DNA of 11,570 bases from Bacteroidota bacterium (GCA_028877005.1 JAGWPI010000240.1:1-11570), one strand, 5' to 3'; shown: positions 1 through 6,875, numbered from the stretch's first letter. Notes: generated by a model not told the origin, from the letters alone. Numbers and translations are program-made.

Positions 1-238
1 GCACAACAGGTATAGATATACCAAACAATTTAAAAATCCAACTACCAATTATAGTAGATACTGCACAAATAATAAAACTATAAGTTGCAATTTTTTTAGC
101 TGCAATTCTCCTGTCATTTTTATCTAAATCGTGTAATAATGGATCCATTACTAATGCTGTTCCTAAGGGGTTAACAGGCGGAAATAAAGCCACAAAGCCA
201 ATAAAAGCAAGATTCAAAAAAGAAAAAATAATCTCCAT
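1..238 (-). CDS. MarC-family integral membrane protein (5' part only, cut by window edge)
   Basis: Only the first 79 codons are visible; the gene runs off the left edge. The start is the ATG whose complement lies at 236-238, 18 bp after the stop of the DUF1003 gene. The fragment opens with a hydrophobic helix (about residues 3-19), then the FPPVNPLGTAL segment that resembles the FPVVNPIGTAP signature of the MarC family, a charged loop (HDLDKNDRRIAAKK, about 36-49), and a second helix ending in LFGISIPVV. MarC proteins are six-helix inner-membrane proteins. Their old link to multiple antibiotic resistance was not upheld, and their substrate is unclear. Same strand and short gap place it last in view of the TPR-rpe-DUF1003 run. 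Family assignment rests on recognised motifs, with no search run. Confidence 0.85.
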   Translation of the reverse strand, partial: MEIIFSFLNLAFIGFVALFPPVNPLGTALVMDPLLHDLDKNDRRIAAKKIATYSFIICAVSTIIGSWIFKLFGISIPVV

Positions 239-256
239 GTGTTCGTATTAATTTGT

Positions 257-712
257 TTAATTGGTTTTGGAATCTATTTTTTTTAATACCTCTAATATTA
301 ATTCATTTTGTCGTTCTAATTTCAACAATATTGTTTCAATTTCTTTTTCTGATTTTTGGTTAATTCTGAAATCAGTTTCTGCTCTTATTTCGGAATGAAT
401 GCCTTGTAAATTTTGCCCTACCATAATTAATGGCATTAATAAAATTTGAATTAAGTTTGAAATAAATAACCACAACACAAAGGCTGGGTACGGATCAAAT
501 CTAAGTATTTTTGGTGCAAGTGTATTCCACAATAACCAGCCTGCCGACCAGCCCAAAATAACCAGAAAAAATCCCATGCTGCCTACTTTAACGGTTATCC
601 ATAAAGCCAATTTATTTAATGCAGTAAGTTTTTCTTTATAAACTGTGTTTACATTTACCACTGGATCATTTAAAGTTTCTAAATGGTTAGTTATGATATC
701 TTTTGTGTTCAT
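257..712 (-). CDS. DUF1003 membrane protein
   Basis: A 151-residue protein matching the DUF1003 family along its length. Two predicted membrane helices (about residues 37-63 and 77-98) flank the family's FDPYP motif (72-76). After the second helix comes the MVGQNLQG stretch and then RAETDFRINQKSEKEIE (110-126), which matches the typical 'QN..., R..AE.DF..N.K.E.EI' pattern. The C-terminus (about 117-148) is heptad-like and charged, probably a coiled coil or long cytoplasmic helix. No biochemical function is established for the family. The gene starts 22 bp after rpe stops and is followed 18 bp later by the MarC-family gene, so it is probably co-transcribed. The start codon lies inside a perfect 10-bp tandem duplication that creates a second, out-of-frame ATG 10 nt upstream. 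The ATG at 712 gives the full family N-terminus. Confidence 0.9.
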   Translation of the reverse strand: MNTKDIITNHLETLNDPVVNVNTVYKEKLTALNKLALWITVKVGSMGFFLVILGWSAGWLLWNTLAPKILRFDPYPAFVLWLFISNLIQILLMPLIMVGQNLQGIHSEIRAETDFRINQKSEKEIETILLKLERQNELILEVLKKIDSKTN

Positions 713-723
713 ATGTGTTCATA
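704..723. repeat. 10-bp perfect tandem duplication covering the DUF1003 start codon
   Basis: The unit TGTGTTCATA occurs twice back to back (704-713 and 714-723). Read on the minus strand this is TATGAACACA twice, so the ATGAACACA that encodes Met-Asn-Thr of the DUF1003 protein is duplicated just upstream. The upstream ATG (722) is in another frame and would give only 11 codons, ending at 687. A related AATACGAACACATG sequence precedes the MarC-family start at 238, so the GAACACAT element sits at both starts. Confidence 0.85.
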
Positions 724-734
724 TTATTAAAATG

Positions 735-1385
735 TTATATAATCATTTTAAATTGTTCTATTGTTGCTGTAGGATTGGTGGTTTGAAAAATGGCACTGCC
801 TGCAACCAAAGCATTAGCTCCGCTATGAATTATGGCAGCGGCATTATTAAGGTTAATACCTCCATCTACCTCAATCAACACATCCGGTGCTATTTTATCT
901 ATTTTTTTTCTCAGTTCTTTAATTTTATGCAATGTATGCGGAATAAAAGTTTGTCCGCCAAATCCCGGATTAACACTCATGATTAAAACCATATCAATAT
1001 CTGATAATATGTTTTCAATCATACAAATAGGTGTGTGTGGATTTAAAGCAACACCTGCTTTTAATCCCGCATTTTTTATTTGTTGAATATTGCGATGTAA
1101 ATGAGGGCATGCCTCTACATGAACTGTAATACTATCTGCGCCTGCTTTTTTAAAATCATCAATGTATTTTTCCGGTTCTTCAATCATTAAATGAACATCT
1201 AACATTTTTGAAGCAGCTTTTTTTATGGCTTCTACAATAGGAATACCAAAACTAATGTTGGGAACAAAACGACCATCCATAATATCTAAATGAAACCAAT
1301 CTGCCTTGCTTGCGTTCAACAATTGACAAACATCTTGTAGTTGTAAAAAATTGGCAGCTAAAATAGAAGGAGCTACTATGGCCAT
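735..1385 (-). CDS. rpe: Ribulose-phosphate 3-epimerase
   Basis: Interconverts D-ribulose 5-phosphate and D-xylulose 5-phosphate in the pentose phosphate pathway, in the cytoplasm. The 216-residue length is normal for the family. All hallmark segments of the TIM barrel are present in order: APSILAANF (5-13), HLDIMDGRFVPN (32-43), DVHLMI (63-68), VHVEA (88-92), MSVNPGFGGQ (136-145) and EVDGGIN (172-178). The expected metal and catalytic residues are His32, Asp34, His65 and Asp174, the two aspartates acting as the acid/base pair. PGFGGQ and the following loops bind phosphate. The gene follows the TPR lipoprotein gene by 37 bp and precedes the DUF1003 gene by 22 bp. Nothing suggests damage or transfer. 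Assignment is very secure. Confidence 0.97.
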   Translation of the reverse strand: MAIVAPSILAANFLQLQDVCQLLNASKADWFHLDIMDGRFVPNISFGIPIVEAIKKAASKMLDVHLMIEEPEKYIDDFKKAGADSITVHVEACPHLHRNIQQIKNAGLKAGVALNPHTPICMIENILSDIDMVLIMSVNPGFGGQTFIPHTLHKIKELRKKIDKIAPDVLIEVDGGINLNNAAAIIHSGANALVAGSAIFQTTNPTATIEQFKMII

Positions 1386-1422
1386 AAAATTTTGTTTTAT
1401 TTTAAATAATTAAAAATATAAT

Positions 1423-2247
1423 TTATAGGTGTTCCAATCTCTTAATAGCTTCGGCTGCTTCATGCAGGGTTGGGTCTAAGGTAAGTGATGTTTGATAATT
1501 TTTTATAGCCTCATTCTTATTTTGTAGCGATTCATAACATTTTGCTTGCCAATAATAGGCATCTGCATAGGTGTTATTGACTTGTGCTGCCATTTGAAAA
1601 ATTTGAAGCGCTTTCGCAAAATCTTTTCTATCATAATAAATAAAGCCCTTTTCCATGTATGCCTCCATTAAAGCAAAATTTTGATTAATACTTTGGTCAA
1701 ATGCTTGTATAGCTTTATTGTATTGGCCGGTTCTGGCATAATATACCCCTGATATGAAAAAGCAGTTGGCATTCATTTCTCTTCCCAATCTTAATTCTGC
1801 CACTTGGTTACACAGTTCTAATGCTATTTTATTTTTCTGTTCTGCATACAAATTAGCTAATGACAATAATGCATCCGGTGACGGATATATTTCTATTGCA
1901 TGTTTAAAAGCATCTATAGCAGCAGCAGTATCTTCTGCATTTTCAGATAAACTTCCTTTTCTATACCAAAGACCATAATTAAATTTATCTTTCGTAATTA
2001 ATGAGTCAATTTCTGCAATAGCCGGTTTAAATAAATTTAAACTATCGTAAGCGTCTATTAGCTTTAATCTTATTCCTACACTATCTGGTTTTGTTGCAAT
2101 TAATGATTGTAAATGTTGGATATATGGACTTAGTACAATGGTTTTTCCACTATCAGCAACTACTTTTTTTTCATTTGAAGTATTGTTACATGCTGTTATC
2201 AGGCAATTAAAAGAAAAAAATAGAATGAGTGTGGGTACAATCTTCAT
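1423..2247 (-). CDS. TPR-repeat lipoprotein
   Basis: I start this gene at the ATG complementary to 2245-2247 (274 residues). The frame stays open another 96 bp upstream, but from this ATG the protein begins with a clean lipoprotein signal: Met-Lys, a hydrophobic core, and lipobox LITAC with the lipidated Cys at residue 20. The extended version would bury the signal behind about 32 residues. The mature protein is a run of roughly five or six 34-residue tetratricopeptide repeats from about residue 50 to the end. The clearest are near 192-225 (starting FALMEAYMEKGFIYYDRKDF) and 226-260 (TYADAYYWQAKCYESLQN), with A/G/Y at the usual helix-packing positions. TPR proteins scaffold protein-protein contacts, and the partner is unknown. 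A match to the Bacteroidota -7 box lies 74 bp upstream. It is the likely first gene of the run leading to rpe, DUF1003 and MarC. Confidence 0.82.
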   Translation of the reverse strand: MKIVPTLILFFSFNCLITACNNTSNEKKVVADSGKTIVLSPYIQHLQSLIATKPDSVGIRLKLIDAYDSLNLFKPAIAEIDSLITKDKFNYGLWYRKGSLSENAEDTAAAIDAFKHAIEIYPSPDALLSLANLYAEQKNKIALELCNQVAELRLGREMNANCFFISGVYYARTGQYNKAIQAFDQSINQNFALMEAYMEKGFIYYDRKDFAKALQIFQMAAQVNNTYADAYYWQAKCYESLQNKNEAIKNYQTSLTLDPTLHEAAEAIKRLEHL

Positions 2248-2320
2248 GTTATACAAATTAAATAAAATTGTTTTATACTTATAAAAGTAAAAAGTTTTAT
2301 AAGCCAGGATAGGGCACTTA

Positions 2321-2328
2321 CAAATGTA
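2321..2328 (-). promoter_or_regulatory. Candidate Bacteroidota -7 box for the TPR-rpe-DUF1003-MarC operon
   Basis: The plus-strand sequence CAAATGTA reads TACATTTG on the minus strand, an exact match to the TAnnTTTG element used by the Bacteroidota primary sigma factor. It would place the transcript start about 65-70 nt before the TPR ATG. The -33 element is not convincing: the nearest TTTG upstream is only 12 nt away instead of about 19-21. An exact 8-mer of this kind also occurs by chance in AT-rich DNA, so confidence is modest. Confidence 0.4.
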
Positions 2329-2478
2329 ATGTTGCGTTTTCAAAAATAATTTATAATTTATTTGTATGATTGGTTAGTTCTTTACAATATAATTACCAAT
2401 AAAAATGCCATACTCAGTAATTTGTTAATGAAAGTTATATCTTCGGGTTATAAAATTGATCACTTTAATATAAATACC

Positions 2479-2949
2479 ATGAGTACTATTGATAATTTAT
2501 TGCTCTTTTTGCATAGTTGGTTGCGTTGGATTATTTTAATATTATTGCTAGTTGGCATTTTCAATAGTTTGTCTAAAATGCAACAACCATTAAGTTCAGT
2601 AGCCAAAAAAATGAATTTATGGCTTATGATAGCCGCCCATATTACTTTAATAATTGGCCTTTATCAGTATTTTTTTGGACCTAAAGGCTTTATATTTTTT
2701 AAAACGGAAGGCGTTGCATCTGTTATGAAAAACCCTGCTTTACGTTTTTGGGCGGTAGAGCATATTACAGGAATGATTATTGCTATTATTTTAATTACAA
2801 TTACTCGGGGTATTGCTAAAAAATCTACTGAACCCGCAAAAAAGAATAAAAAGTTACTATTGTTTTACATTTTAGCCCTCGTTATAATTTTGGCATCAAT
2901 TCCATGGCCCGGACGTTTTGGCGATGTTCCCTTATTCAGAGGTGTGTAA
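2479..2949 (+). CDS. Small four-helix membrane protein ('cytochrome B'-labelled Bacteroidota family)
   Basis: I choose the ATG at 2479 (156 residues) over in-frame ATGs at 2428 and 2362, because family members I recall begin a few residues before the LHSWLRW motif and the upstream residues are hydrophilic and unlike the family. Four hydrophobic helices are visible (about residues 4-28, 43-64, 92-112, 123-140). Conserved-looking features are HSWLRW (12-17), the FFGPKG loop, MKNPALRFWAVEH (80-92) and the final SIPWPGR. Relatives in Chitinophagaceae are often annotated 'cytochrome B' or hypothetical. The His residues in HSWLRW and VEH sit at membrane edges and could be haem ligands, but that is inference. 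It stands alone, divergent from the TPR gene and ended by a strong terminator. Confidence 0.75.
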   Translation: MSTIDNLLLFLHSWLRWIILILLLVGIFNSLSKMQQPLSSVAKKMNLWLMIAAHITLIIGLYQYFFGPKGFIFFKTEGVASVMKNPALRFWAVEHITGMIIAIILITITRGIAKKSTEPAKKNKKLLLFYILALVIILASIPWPGRFGDVPLFRGV

Positions 2950-2984
2950 ATACTTGATTAATTGGTGTATTTGTAAATAATTAT

Positions 2985-3007
2985 AGAGGCTTCTGCCTCT
3001 TTTTTTT
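2985..3007 (+). terminator. Intrinsic terminator after the small membrane-protein gene
   Basis: Perfect 6-bp stem AGAGGC (2985-2990) and GCCTCT (2995-3000) with a TTCT tetraloop, followed by seven T. It begins 36 bp after the stop at 2949, an ideal position to end that transcript and insulate hmgA. Confidence 0.9.
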
Positions 3008-3014
3008 ATCTTTG
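3007..3014 (+). promoter_or_regulatory. Candidate -7 box for the hmgA leader
   Basis: TATCTTTG is an exact match to the Bacteroidota TAnnTTTG -7 element, directly after the upstream terminator. It would start a transcript near 3020, shortly before the short ORF at 3033 and about 165 nt before hmgA. No good -33 TTTG is found at the right distance because the terminator stem occupies that region, so the call is tentative. Confidence 0.38.
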
Positions 3015-3032
3015 AAATAACACTACTTTACT

Positions 3033-3125
3033 ATGCCATATCACCGAAACTTTATTTATTGGATTGATAAACGTAAGTGGAAATACGTTTTCTTGCTTAC
3101 CATGTTAGAACTATCGAGTTGGTAA
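3033..3125 (+). CDS. Possible 30-residue aromatic-rich leader peptide or small protein before hmgA
   Basis: An ATG at 3033 opens 30 codons ending with TAA at 3123-3125, just downstream of a -7 box and 60 bp before hmgA. Eight of the 30 residues are aromatic (Phe7, Tyr9, Trp10, Trp16, Tyr18, Phe20, plus Tyr3 and Trp30), with a basic patch (DKRKWK, 12-17). The first codons (Met-Pro-Tyr) repeat the first codons of hmgA. It could be a regulatory leader peptide, a tiny membrane-associated protein, a decayed duplicate of the hmgA start, or chance. No terminator-like hairpin is visible between it and hmgA, which argues against classical attenuation. I have no homology evidence for it. Confidence 0.25.
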   Translation: MPYHRNFIYWIDKRKWKYVFLLTMLELSSW

Positions 3126-3185
3126 GATATTTTCATGCCCAAGTTGAAGCTTAATATATTGTTGAATTAATCCAAAATTTTATTT

Positions 3186-4343
3186 ATGCCTTACTATATT
3201 CAACGAGGAAATATTCCTCCTAAACGTCATACCCAGTTTAGAAAAATAGATGGGTCTCTCTATTCTGAGCAATTGTTTTCAACAGAGGGATTTAGTGATG
3301 ATTATAGCTTATTGTATCATTATCATCCCCCTACTCAAATTATACAAACCGATGCCCCTATTCAAGTAACTCCCGAAATTGCCGAAGAAAAGATGTTGAA
3401 GCATCGCTGTTTTGAAACTTTTCATGTGCAACCTGAAACTGATTTTTTAAAGAGTAGAAAACCTCTTTTAATGAACAATGATTGCATTATTTCTGTAGCA
3501 GCGCCGGAAAATAGTATGGAAAATTATTTTTATAAAAATGCTGATGCAGATGAATTGTTGTTCATACATGAAGGTAATGGTATTCTTCATTCTCAGTATG
3601 GCGATTTATATTTTCATTATGGTGATTACATTGTTATACCACGTGGCACTATCTATCAAATTAGTTTTCAAAATAAAGTTAATCGTTTATTCATTGTAGA
3701 ATCTTTTAGCCCTATTCGTTTTCCTAAAAAATACGTAAGCAAAAATGGGCAATTACTAGAACATGCACCTTATACTGAAAGAGATTTGCGTTTGCCGGAG
3801 TTTAGGGCGCCTTTGGATTTGGCTGGAAATTTTTTAATTCAGACAAAAAAACAGGGCATACTATATGGCATACACTATGCACATCATCCTTTTGACGTGG
3901 TTGGATGGGATGGTTGCTGTTATCCATATATCCTAAGCATTCATGACTTTGAACCTATTACCGGACGTGTGCATCAACCCCCTCCCGTTCATTTAACATT
4001 CGAAGCCAATAATTTTGTAGTTTGTAGTTTTGTACCTCGTTTGTATGATTACCATCCCTTAGCTATACCCGCTCCTTATAACCATAGCAATATTGATAGT
4101 GATGAAGTTTTATACTATGTTGATGGAGATTTTATGAGCCGAAAAAATGTAACCAAAGGCATGATAACATTACATCCTGCAGGTATACCGCATGGCCCTC
4201 ATCCCGGTACAGTTGAAAAAAGTATTGGGAAAAAAGAAACACAAGAGTTAGCGGTAATGGTAGATACATTTCATCCGTTGCAACTTACTAAAACAGCATT
4301 AAATATTGAGAATAATAATTATGTAATGAGTTGGGCTGAATAG
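3186..4343 (+). CDS. hmgA: Homogentisate 1,2-dioxygenase
   Basis: Opens the aromatic ring of homogentisate with O2 to give 4-maleylacetoacetate, a central step in tyrosine and phenylalanine breakdown; cytoplasmic, mononuclear Fe(II) enzyme. The 385 residues fit the shorter bacterial form (the human enzyme is about 445). Landmarks are YYIQRGNIPPKRHTQFR at the N-terminus, a cupin segment ELLFIHEGNGILHSQYGDL (123-141), HHPFDVVGWDGCCYPY (233-248), and the iron site: YNHSNIDSDE with His300 and Glu307, then AGIPHGPHPG with His336. His263 in GRVHQPPPVH is the likely equivalent of the human active-site His292. The match to known ligands is by motif alignment from memory. The gene stands alone with no fahA, hppD or maiA in view. 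It converges on the barrel gene with only 3 bp between stop codons. Confidence 0.95.
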   Translation: MPYYIQRGNIPPKRHTQFRKIDGSLYSEQLFSTEGFSDDYSLLYHYHPPTQIIQTDAPIQVTPEIAEEKMLKHRCFETFHVQPETDFLKSRKPLLMNNDCIISVAAPENSMENYFYKNADADELLFIHEGNGILHSQYGDLYFHYGDYIVIPRGTIYQISFQNKVNRLFIVESFSPIRFPKKYVSKNGQLLEHAPYTERDLRLPEFRAPLDLAGNFLIQTKKQGILYGIHYAHHPFDVVGWDGCCYPYILSIHDFEPITGRVHQPPPVHLTFEANNFVVCSFVPRLYDYHPLAIPAPYNHSNIDSDEVLYYVDGDFMSRKNVTKGMITLHPAGIPHGPHPGTVEKSIGKKETQELAVMVDTFHPLQLTKTALNIENNNYVMSWAE

Positions 4344-4346
4344 AGG

Positions 4347-5066
4347 TTATAGGAAGAACCCAGCTCTTATTGCAAGGCGTTGGTAATATACAGTTTCATT
4401 ATTCCCATTTATTTGATAATTTGTTGACTGATAGCGATAGCCGGCACTCAATAAAAAGCCGGCTTTTTGATTAAAGGGAATTTTTAAACCTAAACCAAAG
4501 GCATACATAATACCTCCTTTGTAATTTTCACCCGCTGCAGATGATTGGGTTATATTAATACCATAACCGCCATCTATAAAATAAAATGGAATAGCGGTGC
4601 CGGTTTTTTGTAGATCTCCTCTTAAAGAAATAAATACAGGAATAATGGTTTGTGTGGCATATAAATCTGCACCAGTACCAATGCCTGAAATTAGCCATTG
4701 CTTAAATCGGTATCCTTGAATAGTTTGTAAAGAAAAGGCTGCTGTTGTAACGCCATTAATAGTTGTTTTACCGGCTATTAATGGCCCTAATTCAGTATAA
4801 TGAACAAAGCCTTTTTCTGGTTGATACATATTCCATTTTTGTACATGTTGAATTGAATCTATATTTAATATTTTTATAGCCAATATATTGCCATCAAGGG
4901 TTTGTAGTTTTAATAAAGCAGTGTCCTTATAAACAATTGTACCTCTAAATATAGATTGATTCTTTAAGTAAATAACAGATGGTTGATGTATTGATTGTGC
5001 GTTTGATTGGTTAAAAATCAAAATCAGAATAAAAAGTAAAAAAAACTTTTTATAAAAATTATGCAA
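4347..5066 (-). CDS. Secreted, probably outer-membrane beta-barrel protein of unknown function
   Basis: I place the start at the TTG complementary to 5064-5066, giving 239 residues. From there the protein opens with a textbook signal peptide: a short basic start (HNFYKK), a hydrophobic core of about 12 residues, and cleavage near SNAQS (about 21-25). The only in-frame ATG, at 5132, would put 22 charged residues before the signal and overlap the regulator gene by 74 bp. The mature part begins with a small beta-rich module, VIYLKNQSIFRGTIVYKD, followed by TLDGNILAIKIL, a pattern common in Bacteroidota surface proteins. It then shows alternating, Gly/Tyr-rich strands ending in a terminal aromatic/hydrophobic GFFL, as in small outer-membrane barrels. 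The TTG overlaps the regulator stop by 8 bp, suggesting translational coupling. No function is recognised; context points to an output or accessory of the two-component system. Confidence 0.7.
   Translation of the reverse strand: MHNFYKKFFLLFILILIFNQSNAQSIHQPSVIYLKNQSIFRGTIVYKDTALLKLQTLDGNILAIKILNIDSIQHVQKWNMYQPEKGFVHYTELGPLIAGKTTINGVTTAAFSLQTIQGYRFKQWLISGIGTGADLYATQTIIPVFISLRGDLQKTGTAIPFYFIDGGYGINITQSSAAGENYKGGIMYAFGLGLKIPFNQKAGFLLSAGYRYQSTNYQINGNNETVYYQRLAIRAGFFL
4439..4468 (+). terminator. hmgA terminator embedded in the antisense barrel gene
   Basis: A 7-bp GC-rich stem, AGCCGGC (4439-4445) and GCCGGCT (4458-4464), with a 12-nt loop, runs straight into a five-T tract (4464-4468). It lies about 95 nt past the hmgA stop and, since the two genes are separated by only 3 bp, within the barrel gene's coding region. 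The right arm also belongs to a perfect 16-bp palindrome (4453-4468), so alternative pairings exist. The paired GCCGGC blocks also encode two Ala-Gly pairs of the barrel protein, so part of the symmetry could be coincidental. Confidence 0.6.
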
Positions 5067-5799
5067 CCGCCCAATTTTTAAATTTATTAGCTCTTTCTCG
5101 GCTAACAACAGCTTCTTCTGTTTGTTGACCATATTTTAAAACTGTTTTATAACGTTGGTGTATAAAAGGTTTAATAAATTCAATACTATTACAGTGTACT
5201 ATATGACTTCTATTAATTCTAAAAAAGCTATTAGGATTGGTTAGTGTTTCTAATTCATCTAAGTTATAATCCATTAATAATTTTTGGCCTTGTTTTGTAT
5301 AAAGATACACCGACTTATTTTCTGATTTAAAAAATGCAATATCATCTATATTAATGAGGTATAGCTTAGTACCAATTTTTCCCCAAAATTTAGTTCTATA
5401 ATGGTTGTTGTAATGGCTATTGTTATTGGCGGGTAATTGATACTGTTGTAGGATATTTAATTTTTTAATTGCCCGTAATAAATTTTGTTTGGTAATTGGC
5501 TTTAATAAATAATCTATACTTAAATGTTCAAATACATCTAATGAATATTGGTCATATGCAGTTGTAAATACAATAGGACACTGGATAGAATGTTTATCCA
5601 AAATTTCGAATGCGGAACCATCACTTAAATGAATATCCATAAAGATGACATTTGGCGAAACATTATTTTCTAACCAAATATGGCCCAATTCCACGCTGGA
5701 AATAACTGATAATATTTCCACATTTGGATAACATTGCTTTAGCAGTAATTGCAATCGCTCTGCTGCAAGTGGTTCATCTTCAAAAATGAGCGTCTTCAT
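5059..5799 (-). CDS. LytTR-family response regulator
   Basis: A 246-residue DNA-binding response regulator. The receiver domain (about 1-115) carries the acidic pocket in FEDEP (Glu7, Asp8, Glu9), the phospho-acceptor Asp55 in VIFMDIHLSDG, the switch threonine in FTTAYD (79-80) and the conserved Lys100 in LLKPI. The output domain (about 138-243) is LytTR: YLINIDDIAFFKSENKSVYL, then FFRINRSHIVHCNSIE and a basic C-terminus. LytTR domains bind paired direct repeats. The gene lies 27 bp after the sensor kinase, its evident partner, and overlaps the start of the barrel gene. Its target cannot be read from the sequence, but a repeat with fitting 21-bp spacing lies upstream of the fasciclin gene at 7951-7985. 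Confidence 0.95.
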   Translation of the reverse strand: MKTLIFEDEPLAAERLQLLLKQCYPNVEILSVISSVELGHIWLENNVSPNVIFMDIHLSDGSAFEILDKHSIQCPIVFTTAYDQYSLDVFEHLSIDYLLKPITKQNLLRAIKKLNILQQYQLPANNNSHYNNHYRTKFWGKIGTKLYLINIDDIAFFKSENKSVYLYTKQGQKLLMDYNLDELETLTNPNSFFRINRSHIVHCNSIEFIKPFIHQRYKTVLKYGQQTEEAVVSRERANKFKNWAVA

Positions 5800-5826
5800 T
5801 TCAAACAGTTGCAGTGAATAATCAAT

Positions 5827-6858
5827 TTACTCCTCCATTTTTGGTTTTAGTAACGGAATATTAACTGAAAAAATGTCTTCGCTGCGTATCACCTCAACTT
5901 TTTTTCCGGTAAGCAGCGCATATCTTTTTTCAATATTATTTAAACCAATATTGGATGAAACTGATTTAACATGTTTAGTCTGCAAATTGTTCGAAATGTT
6001 TAACATTTCTTCTCCCAAAATACTAATATTGATGTACAAAGGTTTGTTGGGTGATACAATATTGTGTTTAATAGCATTTTCTACCAACAACTGTAAACTA
6101 ACAGGCACAATTCTATATGATAAATATTTTTCAGGAATTTTGATACTTACAATTACACTGTTGGGAAATCTGTTCTTTAACAAAAACAAATAGGTATCAA
6201 TAAAATTGAGTTCTTTTTTTAATTCAATCTGCTCTTCGGGTGCATTTTTTAATAAATATCTATATACTTCTGAAAACGCTTCAATAAATTCATTAGCATT
6301 TGGATTTTCCTGCATAATCATGCTGGATAGTACGTTTAAATTGTTGAAAAGGAAATGAGGGTTAATTTGGTTTTGTATAGCCTGTAATTGTACTTGTGCA
6401 TGTAATTTTTGTAACGCTTCCTTTTCAGTTGCTATCTGTTGATTTTGTTGAACATAAAACCAAATAGCATTAATAATATGTAAAAATAAATTTATTCTTC
6501 CTGCATACATTACACCTAGTTTAAAGGCAACTTTTTCCTGAAAAATTGAATGATGAACAAAATGTGCTATTGCATAAATAACACATAATGAACTAAATAT
6601 TGCAAATACACTTCCTGCCAGGAAAAATAGAATTAGAAATTTTTTTCCGTGTAATTTTGGTCTGAATTTGTTTAGAACTTTTTCAATCAAAACATTGCCT
6701 TCCCAAACAAAATAAGTAATTAAAATAAAAGCGGTAATAACATCTATCCAAGGTGCCTGAATAGGATAATAGTGAAAAACTTCTGAAAATGTAGCATTAA
6801 AATATGAGTATAGTCCTAATAATGCAATAAACAAATATTTTAATTTGTGTTGGAACAT
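5827..6858 (-). CDS. LytS-like sensor histidine kinase (His_kinase family)
   Basis: A 343-residue membrane kinase. The first 137 residues hold four predicted membrane helices (about 8-24, 36-52, 73-97, 117-136) with no recognisable sensory domain. A short coiled-coil linker (about 138-162) leads to the His_kinase box QNQINPHFLFNNL, with the phosphorylated His168. The ATPase part shows the N box LLVENAIKHN (Asn261, His265, Asn266) and a G-box-like SSNIGLNNIEKRYALL (about 301-316). This is the short kinase type that pairs with LytTR regulators, and the regulator gene follows 27 bp later. The stimulus is unknown; with no large extracellular domain it probably senses the membrane or something in it. 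A strong hairpin separates it from the fasciclin gene, and I see no convincing own promoter in the 74-bp gap. Confidence 0.93.
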   Translation of the reverse strand: MFQHKLKYLFIALLGLYSYFNATFSEVFHYYPIQAPWIDVITAFILITYFVWEGNVLIEKVLNKFRPKLHGKKFLILFFLAGSVFAIFSSLCVIYAIAHFVHHSIFQEKVAFKLGVMYAGRINLFLHIINAIWFYVQQNQQIATEKEALQKLHAQVQLQAIQNQINPHFLFNNLNVLSSMIMQENPNANEFIEAFSEVYRYLLKNAPEEQIELKKELNFIDTYLFLLKNRFPNSVIVSIKIPEKYLSYRIVPVSLQLLVENAIKHNIVSPNKPLYINISILGEEMLNISNNLQTKHVKSVSSNIGLNNIEKRYALLTGKKVEVIRSEDIFSVNIPLLKPKMEE

Positions 6859-6875
6859 GCGCTTGGGTTAAAATG

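Noticed and set aside
645..986. Plus-strand open frame of 113 codons
   Set aside because: It lies antisense over the DUF1003 start and the end of rpe, is rich in Cys/Ile/Phe with no domain, and both underlying genes are secure.
2248..2343. N-terminal extension of the TPR lipoprotein to an upstream ATG
   Set aside because: It would place 32 residues before a clear lipoprotein signal peptide and would overlap the candidate promoter.
2362..2478. Upstream starts for the small membrane protein (ATG at 2362 and 2428)
   Set aside because: The extra residues are unlike the family, which begins shortly before the HSWLRW motif.
3135..3170. Eleven-codon ATG frame between the leader ORF and hmgA
   Set aside because: Too short and without composition bias or supporting signals.
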